A model generated the notes under the pieces. That model was not told where the DNA came from and made no database searches. It saw nothing but the letters and a program-made list of their open reading frames with translations. A DNA stretch of 64,000 bases from Planctomycetota bacterium (GTDB lineage Bacteria; Planctomycetota; UBA1135; UBA2386), in NCBI GenBank assembly GCA_021776805.1, contig JAJFFD010000005.1:1-64000 (forward strand), written 5' to 3'. This document shows positions 33,387 to 42,424 of this stretch, piece by piece. The position numbers and the translations under genes are program-made. Every line of letters starts with the position of its first letter. Position 1 is the first letter of the stretch.

Positions 33387-34516
33387 GCGCCGAACAGGGG
33401 GGTAGTTTCGAGCTCTTCGCTTCCTGCCTGCCCGGGCTCGAGCCACTTCTCGAGGCGGAGTTGAAGGGGCTGGGTGTTGAGGATCTGCAGCGCGAGGCCG
33501 GTGGCCTGTCTCTGCGTGGGGATTTGCGACTGATCTATCGCATCAATCTCTGTTCCGGGATCGCCAGTCATCTGCTCTTGCGGGTGGCGAAGTTCCCCGT
33601 ACGCCAGTTGTCGCAGTTGCGCGACAAGGCGGATGCCATTCGCTGGTCCCGCTATCTCGAGGCCGGTGCCTTCACCAACCTGAAGGCCAGCTGTCGTCGT
33701 TCCAAGCTCTACCATTCAGGTGCGGTGGAGGAGAGGGTTGCCGAGTCCATCAAGGCCCAGCTCGGCGATGAACCCCGGCCAGGAACCATGGAGATCCCCA
33801 TTCAGGTACGCATGTTCGAGGACATGTGCAGCATCTCCATCGATACGAGTGGGGAGCCACTGCACCGGCGCGGTTGGCGTCTCGCCGCGGCGAAGGCCCC
33901 CCTGCGCGAAGATCTTGCGCTCGCACTCATACTGGCCAGTGGGTGGGACCGGCGCTCGCCCCTCCTCGATCCGATGATGGGTTCGGGCACCATACCCATC
34001 GAAGCGGCCGGGCTGGCCCGCGGACTTCCCCCGGGGCGTGGCCGGGGATTCGCCTTCGAGTCCATGACCATCCTCGACGCAGATCTCTGGGCAGAGGTTC
34101 GTGGGTCGGCGGAGAGCAAAGCCCTGCCAGACCTCAGCTTCGAGATTCATGGCAGCGATCGGGATGCGGGCGCCCTGCGCTTCGCCCAAGAGAATGCCGA
34201 ACGGGCGGGAGTCGCTCCTGACCTGAAGCTGCAGCAGACGCCCCTGGGCAAGGCAGAGTTCTTGGCGGCACCGGAGCAGGCGCCCATCGCCGGAGCGGTG
34301 GTGAGCAACCCGCCTTTCGGCAGGCGTGTCGGTGGGGGCAAGGACCTGCTGCCCCTCTATCAGAGCCTGGGGCAGCGCCTCTCCCTGCTTCCTGAGGGCT
34401 GGTGCTGTGCCCTCCTCGCCGCCGATCGGCGCCTCGCTCTGCGCACCGGGCTGGAACTGCGCACGGCCTTCCTGAGTACCCATGGCGGTATGAAGGTCCG
34501 CGCCCTGATCAGTTAG
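33383..34516 (+). CDS. THUMP/RlmL-like 23S rRNA or tRNA methyltransferase
   Basis: 377 residues from GTG 33383 (GGGGG just upstream); the track start at 33098 reads through noncoding sequence. N-terminal region FELFASCLPGLEPLLEAELKGLGV with REAGGLSLRGDLRLIYRINLCSGIASHLLLRV matches the ferredoxin-like plus THUMP portion of RlmL/TrmG proteins. The catalytic domain has SAM motif I LLDPMMGSGTIPIEAAGLARG, the acidic IHGSDRDAGALRFAQENAERAG and the catalytic VVSNPPFGRRVGGG (NPPF). It would methylate a guanine N2 or similar base in rRNA or tRNA; which RNA is unclear. No C-terminal RlmK-like domain. Convergent overlap with the P1 peptidase in TTAG. Confidence 0.88.
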   Translation: MSAEQGGSFELFASCLPGLEPLLEAELKGLGVEDLQREAGGLSLRGDLRLIYRINLCSGIASHLLLRVAKFPVRQLSQLRDKADAIRWSRYLEAGAFTNLKASCRRSKLYHSGAVEERVAESIKAQLGDEPRPGTMEIPIQVRMFEDMCSISIDTSGEPLHRRGWRLAAAKAPLREDLALALILASGWDRRSPLLDPMMGSGTIPIEAAGLARGLPPGRGRGFAFESMTILDADLWAEVRGSAESKALPDLSFEIHGSDRDAGALRFAQENAERAGVAPDLKLQQTPLGKAEFLAAPEQAPIAGAVVSNPPFGRRVGGGKDLLPLYQSLGQRLSLLPEGWCCALLAADRRLALRTGLELRTAFLSTHGGMKVRALIS

Positions 34517-35607
34517 CGCCCGAGAAGCTCGAGCACCCGATCGATGGGCAGAGCGTCTACCTGGTGCCCCGCGCGCCCCTGGGTGCTTTCTGCTCTGAAC
34601 ATCGAATTCAAGATTGCCTCCTCCGTGGCCTCCGCAGCCGCGCGAAAGAGGGGGCTCATGGCATCGTTGCTCAGGATCTCGCCACCGCTGCGTCGCTGCC
34701 CGGCGCGAATGCGCTGGGTCTCGGCAGTTGAGAAGGCGATCACATAGTCCCCGCTGCCGTTCGAAAAGCTCGCGCCGATACGCGCCATGCCCGCTGGCGC
34801 ACGTTTCGCCAGGCGCAGCAGGAGACGACTGTCCAGAGGTGCGTTGGTGGCGATGACGATCATGCATGACCCCGCTTCCTCGTCCTCTTCGTCGCGGCCG
34901 CGGTTGTTCGGACGCAGCTCGCGCATGTCCTTGCCGGCAATACGCAGATCGCCGCCGAAGTTGCTCTGCACCAGGACACCGAGAGTGAATCCGGAGACCT
35001 TGCGAGAAGCGGTGCCGATGCCACCTTTCCAGCCAAAGCAGATCGTACCTGTGCCTGCGCCCACCGCGCCCTCAGTCACCGGCCCGTCCTTGGCAGATGC
35101 CAGCGCCGCCAGGACGTGTTCCGCATGCACCGGTCGGCTTCGGATGTCGTTCAGGTAGCCGTCATTGGTCTCGCCCACGAGCACGTTGACCGAACGCAGC
35201 TCCTCGTTGCCGTCCAATTCGAGCATGTGGCCCACCAGAGCATCGGCGACCAGGCCCACATTGAGAGTGCTGGTCAGGGCGATGGGGCTCTCGATCTCCC
35301 CCAGTTCGATGACCTGAGTCGAACCGAAGAGCTTGCCGTAGGCATTCATCACATGCACCGCGGCGGGCACCTTCTCTCGGTACAGATTCCTTGCATGGGG
35401 CAGGATTACGGTCACCCCAGTACGGATCGATTCGCCGGTTTTGACCGTGCTGTGCCCGACGAGCACGCCAGGCACGTCCGTGATGGCGTTCTCTGGCCCC
35501 GTGGGTAGACGGCCGATGACGATACCTGCATCCCGTGCCCGTGGTCGGCCCACCGAATCCTGCTGTGCGAAAGGAAGGAGAAGGGCTGCCAGGACGAAGC
35601 TGAACAT
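34513..35607 (-). CDS. P1 family peptidase (DmpA-like aminopeptidase)
   Basis: 364 residues from ATG 35607; the track start at 35658 is a TTG. N-terminal hydrophobic segment FVLAALLLPFAQQ suggests export. Family landmarks: RPRARDAGIVIGRLPTGPENAITDVPGVLVGHSTV, GVTVILPHARNLYREKVPAAVHVMNAYGK, SPIALTSTLNVG, and the autoprocessing region EEAGSCMIVIATNAPL, where the Gly-Ser bond is expected to be cut so that Ser becomes the nucleophile of an N-terminal-nucleophile hydrolase. Expected to release N-terminal residues from peptides or act as a D-esterase. It is transcribed away from the M28 peptidase with a 162-bp divergent gap. Confidence 0.9.
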   Translation of the reverse strand: MFSFVLAALLLPFAQQDSVGRPRARDAGIVIGRLPTGPENAITDVPGVLVGHSTVKTGESIRTGVTVILPHARNLYREKVPAAVHVMNAYGKLFGSTQVIELGEIESPIALTSTLNVGLVADALVGHMLELDGNEELRSVNVLVGETNDGYLNDIRSRPVHAEHVLAALASAKDGPVTEGAVGAGTGTICFGWKGGIGTASRKVSGFTLGVLVQSNFGGDLRIAGKDMRELRPNNRGRDEEDEEAGSCMIVIATNAPLDSRLLLRLAKRAPAGMARIGASFSNGSGDYVIAFSTAETQRIRAGQRRSGGEILSNDAMSPLFRAAAEATEEAILNSMFRAESTQGRAGHQVDALPIDRVLELLGR

Positions 35608-35769
35608 CCCTGCATGCTGACGCTCATGGTTCCGAGGGTCAAAGGAAGATTGTGCCAAGGGCTGGGCTCAGGCTCGCATTCTTGGGATGCTCTCCGTAGC
35701 AGGCCCTGCCGCGAATCCCCCCGCTGCGCTCTTCTCCGCAGCCTCACCCAAGACAAGAAGGATTGAGCC

Positions 35770-37578
35770 ATGAGACTCGCCCTAGTCCCCGTACTCGCAT
35801 TCAGCTTTCTCTGTCCCTCACAGCTAGATGCTCAGGTGTCTCCCGAGATGGCTGCCGCCATCAAGCGAGAAGGCCTGGAGAACAGCAATGTGATGGGCTA
35901 CCTCGACACTCTCACCAATGAGATCGGTCACCGACTCACTGGCTCGGACAACTATGTCGACGCCACTCTTTGGGCGAAGAAGGAGTTCGAGAAGATGGGC
36001 CTGAGCAATGTCCACCTGGAGAAGTGGGACACATGGCCCGTGGTTTGGAACCGCGGCCAGTGGCAGGGTCGTGTGCTCACCCCCGCGCCCATGGAGTTGC
36101 ACATCGCCACTCCGGCGTGGACCGCGGGCACCAAGGGTCTCGTTCAGGGTCGGCTCTTGCTGGCCCCCAAGAACCAAGCGGAGCTCGACCTGATCAAGGG
36201 CAAGATCGAAGGCGCCTTCCTCTACAAGGAGCCGATTCCCCGCGCCGCTCGTGGTGGTCGTGGACGCCGTGGTCGCGGCGGCCGTGGGCAGCAGGCCCCG
36301 GAGCCCACCGAAGAGGAGCGCAAGGCTGCCGAGAAGGCCGCGGAAATGGCAGCGGCCATCCGCGCCTTTCAGAACGGTCCTCTCGCCGACTTCGTCGAGG
36401 CCAATCCCATCGCTGGCTGGGTCGAGAGTTCTAGCGGTGATCAGAAGAACCCGAACCGCATCCGCGTCTTCGGCCGCCGCAGCATGAGCGCGGAGAACCT
36501 GCCCACTGTTCCGCAGATCGTGATCCGCCGCGACCAGGCCGTCGAGGTCTTGAAGATGCTCAAGTCCGGTGAAGAGGTCACCATGGAGTTCGACATTCGC
36601 AATCGCTTCCGCGCCGAGCCGGTTGAACTCAACAACGTCATCGCCGAGATCCCCGGCACGGAGAAGCCCGGTGAAGTCATCATCGTCTGCGGCCACCTGG
36701 ACTCCTGGCACCAGGCGACGGGCACCACGGACAACGGCACGGGGGTCACCTCGGCCATGGAAACCGCGCGTATCCTGGCCGCCGTCGGCGCCCGCCCGAA
36801 GCGCACCATTCGCTTCATCCTCTGGGGTGGTGAAGAGCAGGGTCTGCTCGGCTCCGCCGGTTACGTGAAGCGCCACCGCACGGACATGCCCAACGTTTCC
36901 GCCGTTCTCAACCACGACTCGGGAACCAACTGGGCCCATAGCCTGCGGGTGAACACGCCCAACCACGAGGCCATGAAGTTGGTCATGCAGCCGGTCATGA
37001 GCATGACCGCACCGGATGAGGATCATGAGGGCGAAGTCTTCGTCCTCAATCACGCGGAGACCATCTCCGGCGGTGGTGGCAGCGACCATGCCTCCTTCAT
37101 CGCCGCCCGCGTGCCGGCCTTCTCCTGGGGCCTCACCGGCCGCAGCGACTACTTTGGGTACACCTGGCACAGTCAGTGGGACACCTATGACGCGGCCATC
37201 CCCGAGTACCAGCGCCATAACGCTACTGTCTTCGCCCTGACCTCCTTGGGCATCGCCAACCTGCCGGAGAAGCTCTCCCCAGAAGGCATCGAGCCCAGTC
37301 GCGGCCGCCGTGGCGGCACCCTGAAGCCGAGAATCGAGGGTTTCCTCGGTGTAGATCTCGGTGGCAGGAACGATCTGGAAGTGACCAAGGTCAACGAAGG
37401 CGGCAGCGCGGCAAAGGCTGGACTCAAGAAGGGCGACATCATCACTGCGGTAAACGACGAGAAGGTTGCCAGCCTGGTGGAAGCCATGGAGCAGCTGCGC
37501 GCTGGTGGCATGGCCGAGGCCACCTTTACGGTGAAACGCGGCGAAGAAACCGTGCAGGTGAAGCTGGGCGGCTCCTAA
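35770..37578 (+). CDS. Secreted M28 peptidase with PDZ domain and Gly/Arg-rich insert
   Basis: 602 residues, signal peptide LVPVLAFSFLCPSQLDAQ. The M28 catalytic domain has H309 (CGHLDSWH), D321 (GTTDNGTGV), catalytic E355 and ligand E356 (WGGEEQGLLGSAGY), D383 (NHDSGT) and H467 (TWHSQWDTYD), so both zinc sites are intact. A PA-like domain between about 100 and 260 carries an insert RGGRGRRGRGGRGQQ near 161-175. A PDZ domain follows at 520-600 (FLGVDLGG, then VNEGGSAAKAGLKKGDIITAVND). Aminopeptidase or carboxypeptidase specificity cannot be told. The insert is the third of its kind in this window. Confidence 0.93.
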   Translation: MRLALVPVLAFSFLCPSQLDAQVSPEMAAAIKREGLENSNVMGYLDTLTNEIGHRLTGSDNYVDATLWAKKEFEKMGLSNVHLEKWDTWPVVWNRGQWQGRVLTPAPMELHIATPAWTAGTKGLVQGRLLLAPKNQAELDLIKGKIEGAFLYKEPIPRAARGGRGRRGRGGRGQQAPEPTEEERKAAEKAAEMAAAIRAFQNGPLADFVEANPIAGWVESSSGDQKNPNRIRVFGRRSMSAENLPTVPQIVIRRDQAVEVLKMLKSGEEVTMEFDIRNRFRAEPVELNNVIAEIPGTEKPGEVIIVCGHLDSWHQATGTTDNGTGVTSAMETARILAAVGARPKRTIRFILWGGEEQGLLGSAGYVKRHRTDMPNVSAVLNHDSGTNWAHSLRVNTPNHEAMKLVMQPVMSMTAPDEDHEGEVFVLNHAETISGGGGSDHASFIAARVPAFSWGLTGRSDYFGYTWHSQWDTYDAAIPEYQRHNATVFALTSLGIANLPEKLSPEGIEPSRGRRGGTLKPRIEGFLGVDLGGRNDLEVTKVNEGGSAAKAGLKKGDIITAVNDEKVASLVEAMEQLRAGGMAEATFTVKRGEETVQVKLGGS

Positions 37579-37709
37579 GCGCCTTGGGAGCGGTCCATCG
37601 GAGACAGCCCGCGGGCGTCCCGGTGACCGCTCCTTCCCTGGGCCGCGGGTGATATAGTTCCGATGGCAGCAGGGCTTGCCTAGCTTGGTCGGGCGAGTCC
37701 GGCCGCTCC

Positions 37710-39293
37710 ATGAAGATTCAACTCATCCATCCACCGGTCTACATCAACGAGAACGGGCTGACCGCGCTCCGGCCAAGCCTCCCTCTTGGCTTGGCCTACA
37801 TCTGCGCCGTGCTCATCGAAGATGGCCACGATGTGCATGTGATCGATGCCCTCGGTGAAGCTCCCGAGCAGATGATGCCCGAGGGCGATATCTGGCGCAT
37901 GGGTCTCAGCGCCGACGAAGTCGTCGCCCGCGTCCCCGATGATTGTGACGCCATCGGCGTCACCAGCATGTGGTCCTACTCCTGGCCCATCGTCCGCGAA
38001 CTCATCCACAAGCTCAAAGAGCGCTTCCCGGACAAGCCTCTGGTCTGCGGTGGTGAACACTTCACTGCGGTCGCCGAGCGTTCCATGCAAGAAGCGCCTA
38101 TCGACTACATCGTCGCCGGTGAAGGCGAGGACACCGCGGTGGCACTCTTCCGCGCCCTCGAACTCGCTGCGGACTGCAGTCTCATTCCCGGCACCTACTA
38201 CCGCGACCAGTCCGGCAACATCGTCAAGAACGAGAGCCGCGCCCGCATCAAGGAGATCGACAAGATCCCCTGGCCCGCATGGCATCTCTTCGATGTGCGT
38301 GCCTACGACGCGAACAAGTTCGTCACCGGTATCCACTACGGGCTGACCGTGCCCATTCTCGCCACCCGTGGCTGCCCCTATCAGTGCACCTACTGCTCCT
38401 CGCCGGGTATGTGGACCACGCGCTGGTACGCTCGTGAGCCCAAGGATGTGGCCAACGAGATTCAGCGCTACGTGGAGACCTACGGCGCCAACAACTTCCC
38501 CTTCCAGGACCTCACCGCCATCCTCAAGCGCGATTGGGTGGTGGACTTCACCAAGGAGATCCTCGCCAGGAAGCTCGCGATCACCTGGCAATTGCCTGCC
38601 GGCACCCGCTCGGAGATCATCGACGAAGAGGTTGCCAGCCTCCTGGTTGCCTCTGGCTGCCGCTCCCTCAACTTCGCCCCAGAGTCGGGCTCGGAGCGCA
38701 CGCGCAAGCACATGAAGAAGATGCTCACGGATGAGAAGCTCTTCCGTGCAGTGCGCGCCTCAGTCAAGAGCGGCCTCAACATCGGCGTCTTCCTCGTGCT
38801 CGGCTATCCCACGGACGAGAAGGAGGACATGCAGGCCACCGTTCGCATGATCCGCCGCCTGGCTCGGGCCGGGGTGGACGATGTCTCCGCCGGCTTCTTC
38901 TTCCCTCTGCCGAACACGGAGATCTACCGCGAACTCGAAACCGAGGGGAAGGTCGAACTCACGGACGACTTCCTCAAGCTGCCCATCTATGTGCACAACA
39001 AGTACATGACCGATGCGCGCAACTACTGCCGTGTGCTGACTGCGAAGCAGATGACGCGCTGGAAGTACTGGATCGTCGCCAACTTCTACTTCAACTGCTT
39101 CCTCTTCCACCCGGGCAAGCTGTTCCGCATCCTGTGGAACTTCATGCGTGGCCGGGAGACGAGCAAGATGGAGAGCTTCCTGCAGGAGACCCGGCGGAAG
39201 TTGACCCTGCGGAAGAACCGGAAGGTGCAGGTGGCGGTGGAGGCGGTGGAGGAGAAGGCGAGGTTGGCGGAAGAGCAGGTTAGTAGTACCTGA
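37710..39293 (+). CDS. B12-binding-domain radical SAM enzyme
   Basis: 527 residues. The N-terminal cobalamin-binding-like Rossmann domain (LGLAYICAVLIEDGHDVHVIDALGE and AIGVTSMWSYSWPIVRELIHKLKERF) precedes the radical SAM core with C222, C226 and C229 in TRGCPYQCTYCSSPGMW, GGEHFTA and VAGEGEDTAV. The layout is that of BchE/oxidative-cyclase-like class B radical SAM methyltransferases. The final 30 residues (RKNRKVQVAVEAVEEKARLAEEQ) form a charged tail whose codons shift to G-ending. Product unknown; no BGC-like neighbours except a glycosyltransferase. Confidence 0.9.
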   Translation: MKIQLIHPPVYINENGLTALRPSLPLGLAYICAVLIEDGHDVHVIDALGEAPEQMMPEGDIWRMGLSADEVVARVPDDCDAIGVTSMWSYSWPIVRELIHKLKERFPDKPLVCGGEHFTAVAERSMQEAPIDYIVAGEGEDTAVALFRALELAADCSLIPGTYYRDQSGNIVKNESRARIKEIDKIPWPAWHLFDVRAYDANKFVTGIHYGLTVPILATRGCPYQCTYCSSPGMWTTRWYAREPKDVANEIQRYVETYGANNFPFQDLTAILKRDWVVDFTKEILARKLAITWQLPAGTRSEIIDEEVASLLVASGCRSLNFAPESGSERTRKHMKKMLTDEKLFRAVRASVKSGLNIGVFLVLGYPTDEKEDMQATVRMIRRLARAGVDDVSAGFFFPLPNTEIYRELETEGKVELTDDFLKLPIYVHNKYMTDARNYCRVLTAKQMTRWKYWIVANFYFNCFLFHPGKLFRILWNFMRGRETSKMESFLQETRRKLTLRKNRKVQVAVEAVEEKARLAEEQVSST

Positions 39294-39319
39294 GGGGTCT
39301 CTGGCTCCGTGCTCGTGGA

Positions 39320-39363
39320 GTCGACCACCACTTTTCTGCAGGTCGGACTACCACTTTTCTGCA
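39320..39363. repeat. Two-copy tandem repeat at the 3' end of the glycosyltransferase gene
   Basis: Two copies of a 22-23 nt unit, sharing ACYACCACTTTTCTGCA (one mismatch) and a GTCG prefix. The second contains the stop codon of the minus-strand glycosyltransferase. Repeats of this sort, with CTTTTCTGCA, recall the multiple terminal binding sites of IS21-type elements, but no transposase is present, so this could be a solo IS end or a chance duplication. Confidence 0.6.
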
Positions 39364-40556
39364 TCACCCTGCGACGAGCCCAGCAACTCCGAGTACCGCG
39401 CCACCTGCTCCCGCGCCAGCGCCCGCGCATCCAGACTCTCCTCCGCCCAAGCCCGCGCCGCCCGACCCGCCTGCGCAGCATTCTCCGCATCCGTAAGCAG
39501 CGGCAGTATCACCCGCGACAACTCGTCCGCCGTCTCCCCCTTCACCAACCCCGGCGCCCCAGCACTCACCCCCAGACTCCCCAAGTCATTGCTCACCACA
39601 GGCAGCCCATGCGCCAGCGCCGTCAACACCTTGATCCGGCTACCTCGTCCCGAAAACACCGGACAAACCAAACAGCGCACCTGCCCCAGCAATCCCGCCA
39701 GGTCCGCAACGAAGCCGAGGAAGCTGACTCCCGGCAACTCGCCCAGCGCCTGCACCTCTGCACCAGCTCGCCGACCGGCGATCAGAAGCTCCACTTCCGG
39801 TAGCCCTTCCCGCAGCAGAGGCAGTACCTCCCGCGCCACGAATCTCGCCGCCTCCGGGTTCGGGTGATGGCTGAAGTCGCCCATGAACAGGATGCGCGCC
39901 GGTGCTTCCCCCGGCTGCATGGTCACCGCCGGCAGATCCACCAAGGCAGGCCTCACCTCCACCGGCCGCGACAGCCTCTTCGCCAGCACTGCCGCATCCT
40001 CCGCATTCAGAGTCTGCAGCAGATCCGCCATGGGAAAGTAGCGCCGCACATAGGCATCCCAGAGCCGCGCATCCCGCGACCTTCCCAGCTCACCGAGAAT
40101 CCCCAAGGGGACCGGACTCCCTGCTTCATGATCGACCAGCACCGTCTTCTGGCCCGTGAAGAGGGGCAGGTACTGGGCCATCAGGTCCATCTCCAGCAGG
40201 CAGACATCCGGCCGAAAGCTCTGCAGGTTCTTCTGGATCACGCTGGCCATGGCCGGAGACCAGAACTTGGCGACGAGGAGGGGCTTGGCTTGCAGAGCCC
40301 AAAGCCGGGCCATGCGTAAACGGTGACTGATCTTCTGCAGATGACCGAGCTCGGCGAGTTGCCGGTGATAGATCAGCTCGGCTCGATTGGCGAGGGCGGC
40401 GGGCAGGGGATGTTCGAGTTCTTCCCGGCTCGCCAGGCTGATCAGCCGGAGCTCGGATTCCTGGGCGAGGGCGCCGAGAAAGGAGCGCAGATACAGCGCC
40501 GCCCCGTGGGCAGAGCGTTCATGGGCTAGGAATGCTGTTGCTACGAGGATGCGCAA
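39348..40556 (-). CDS. GT4-type glycosyltransferase
   Basis: 402 residues. N-terminal ILVATAFLAHERSAHGAALYLRSFLGALAQ is the acceptor-binding beginning, with a central VLVDHEAGSP segment and a C-terminal domain ILFMGDFSHHPNPEAARFVAREVLPLLREGLP, LLIAGRRAGAEVQAL, VSFLGFVADLAGLLGQVRCLVCPVFSGRGSRIKVLTALAHGLPVVSNDLGSLGVSAGAPGLV. This resembles DUF3492-like or WcaI/Glyco_trans_1_4 family enzymes that modify surface glycans. The 3' half uses mostly G-ending codons (GCG and CGG), whereas neighbouring genes favour GCC and CGC, hinting at different origin. It ends in a tandem repeat. Only a 55-bp gap separates it from the convergent radical SAM gene. Confidence 0.85.
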   Translation of the reverse strand: MRILVATAFLAHERSAHGAALYLRSFLGALAQESELRLISLASREELEHPLPAALANRAELIYHRQLAELGHLQKISHRLRMARLWALQAKPLLVAKFWSPAMASVIQKNLQSFRPDVCLLEMDLMAQYLPLFTGQKTVLVDHEAGSPVPLGILGELGRSRDARLWDAYVRRYFPMADLLQTLNAEDAAVLAKRLSRPVEVRPALVDLPAVTMQPGEAPARILFMGDFSHHPNPEAARFVAREVLPLLREGLPEVELLIAGRRAGAEVQALGELPGVSFLGFVADLAGLLGQVRCLVCPVFSGRGSRIKVLTALAHGLPVVSNDLGSLGVSAGAPGLVKGETADELSRVILPLLTDAENAAQAGRAARAWAEESLDARALAREQVARYSELLGSSQGDAEKW

Positions 40557-40639
40557 GGGCGTATTGATTTGGGGGCCGATTGCCGGCCTTCCTGGGACGA
40601 ACTTCGCTTATCCGACTTTTCCACCGCCTAATGCGGTCG

Positions 40640-40679
40640 AGCCCTGATTCGCCTGTGCAGGCGGAACCATGGGCTTTTT
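40640..40679 (+). terminator. Terminator-like structure in the 263-bp gap
   Basis: AGCCC and GGGCT enclose an inner hairpin CGCCTG-TG-CAGGCG and are followed by TTTTT on the plus strand. No plus-strand gene precedes it, as the glycosyltransferase starts at 40556 on the minus strand. It could end a short RNA or attenuate the message of the HEAT gene at 40820. A second small hairpin (CCTTTCAAGG then GGTTTT) lies near 40708. The rest of 40557-40819 shows nothing else. Confidence 0.4.
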
Positions 40680-40819
40680 CAAGTACTTAGGTTCTGCTAT
40701 CCGGGACCTTTCAAGGGGTTTTCCAGAACTCCTGCGCTGGCCAAGACATCTGTGATCTGACATAATCCGCGCCGGTTGGCACCGTTGACCTGGGCCGCCA
40801 CCATGCAAACCACGGCTCT

Positions 40820-42424
40820 ATGAACGAGACCCTAAAGTCGATCCTAGAGATTCTGGAGGATAGTAAACCGGAGCTCCAGATCGCTGCAGTACAAGTCCTT
40901 GGGGAATTGCGCCCCAAGGATGCAGCGGTTGCCTCCAGTCTCGCCACCCTTCTGCATCGCGGTGAGGATTTCCTCAACCGTTATGTGCTGGTTGCCCTCT
41001 CCCAGATCGCCACCCCGCCGGCGTTGCAGGAGTTGGTCACTTGTCTGGTGGAGGGTCCGCCTTCCTCAGACCTGGCGGCGCATCTCCTTTGTGATGTGGG
41101 GGAGTCCGCGGTCGGGCCACTCTGCGAGTCCTTCGCGGGGGCGGACGCGGCTGGCCGGGAGAGGATCCTCGGCATCCTGAATCGGATCGCTAGCGTCGAA
41201 GGCCTGCCCGTGTTGGAGGAGGCCCTGTTCATCCCCGCTCTCTGCCACTTGGCAGCTGAGGGCATGCAGGCCTCGACCCTCGAGCAGCTCGACGGCCGCC
41301 GTCTGCGCGCCTTGAAGACACGGATCAGCAAGGCCCTGGATGATGCGGAGATCGAGGATCACGTTCTCGCTCAGGTCCTGCGGGTACTTGGCAGTGTGGC
41401 GGGGGGGGAATCGCGTACGACCCTGCTGAAGTTCAGCAAGCCGGATCACGGCGCTGAGGTTCGCCAGGCTGCCCTCGAATCCCTGGTCGGCGTAGACCTG
41501 ACTCCGGCGCAGTCCGAGTCGCTGCTGGAATACCTGACCGAAGACAACCTCGAACAAGTCGTCGAGCCGAGCATGGTCCTGCTGGCGGATGTGAGCAGCT
41601 GGCGCGAGAGCGCGCAGCAGGTGCTCCGCAAGTTGCTGTCTTCGCGGCGTGAGCATCTGCGGCTCTTTGCTCTGAAGAGCATGAAGGGCATCAAGTCTGC
41701 CGAGCTGGTCAAGCCACTGGTGAACCACCTCCTCGGGCCTTCGGAGGAGATGGCATCCGCTGCCGCCGAAGCGCTCAGTGAGAATCCGGCAGCTCTCGAG
41801 CCCATGCTGCGCTCCTTCCAGCTGGAGAAGAATCCGGACCGTGCCAAGCTCATGTCCATTCCGCTCACCAAGCTCGGTGAGAAGCTGAGCGCTGCTCAGA
41901 TCAAGAGCTTGGGTGAGAAGGGCTGCAAGCAGCTCATCGCCCAGGATGCCATGGGTGAGGTCCTCCTGGATCTGCTCATGCGGGCGCAGCCGAGCAAAGG
42001 CCCGGCCTTTGCGGTCGACAAGGCCCAGCGCATGCGGCGAGCCCGCAAGCTGCCAGAGTGCCTCGCCATCCTGGTCTTCCTCGCTCAGGGCGAATACCTT
42101 GACGATGAAGGCAGCTACCAATTGGCCGTGACTCGCCTGCTCATCGATGATCAAGCGACGCGCGATCCTGGGCAGGTCGGTGATGCGACCATGGGCTACT
42201 TCGCCAAGCTCGTGCGCGAGGACTTCCCTCTCCTGGATCGACTCAAGAAGGAGAGCATGGTGACGCCGGAGGGTCTGCTGCGGGTTGGCAGCCACTTCGC
42301 CGAGGGTGTAAGCAATGAGCGGCGCTTCGGCGCAGACATGCTGCACTATGTCTCGGAGAAGCACAGTCGCCATCGCGCCGGTGAAGAAGCCTTGAGCATG
42401 CTCAAGACTGGCGGCCTGATCTAG
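40820..42424 (+). CDS. HEAT-repeat scaffold protein
   Basis: 534 residues of repeated helical pairs, e.g. KPELQIAAVQVLGELRPKDAAVASSLATLLHR near 15-45, then AEVRQAALESLVGVDLTPAQSESLLEYL near 215 and AELVKPLVNHLLGPSEEMASAAAEALSEN near 290. These are HEAT/Armadillo-like units, a scaffold for protein-protein contacts. No signal peptide, so cytosolic. C-terminal part (LPECLAILVFLAQGEYLDDEGSYQLAVTRLLID) looks like a different helical domain with TPR character. It was not recognised as any named protein. Convergent overlap with the phosphatidylserine decarboxylase gene via CTAG. Confidence 0.75.
   Translation: MNETLKSILEILEDSKPELQIAAVQVLGELRPKDAAVASSLATLLHRGEDFLNRYVLVALSQIATPPALQELVTCLVEGPPSSDLAAHLLCDVGESAVGPLCESFAGADAAGRERILGILNRIASVEGLPVLEEALFIPALCHLAAEGMQASTLEQLDGRRLRALKTRISKALDDAEIEDHVLAQVLRVLGSVAGGESRTTLLKFSKPDHGAEVRQAALESLVGVDLTPAQSESLLEYLTEDNLEQVVEPSMVLLADVSSWRESAQQVLRKLLSSRREHLRLFALKSMKGIKSAELVKPLVNHLLGPSEEMASAAAEALSENPAALEPMLRSFQLEKNPDRAKLMSIPLTKLGEKLSAAQIKSLGEKGCKQLIAQDAMGEVLLDLLMRAQPSKGPAFAVDKAQRMRRARKLPECLAILVFLAQGEYLDDEGSYQLAVTRLLIDDQATRDPGQVGDATMGYFAKLVREDFPLLDRLKKESMVTPEGLLRVGSHFAEGVSNERRFGADMLHYVSEKHSRHRAGEEALSMLKTGGLI

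Noticed and set aside
35824-37218. 464-aa minus-strand ORF opposite the M28 peptidase
   Set aside because: Antisense shadow, no motif or SD.
41066-42373. 435-aa minus-strand ORF opposite the HEAT gene
   Set aside because: Antisense shadow; the HEAT repeats on the plus strand are convincing.
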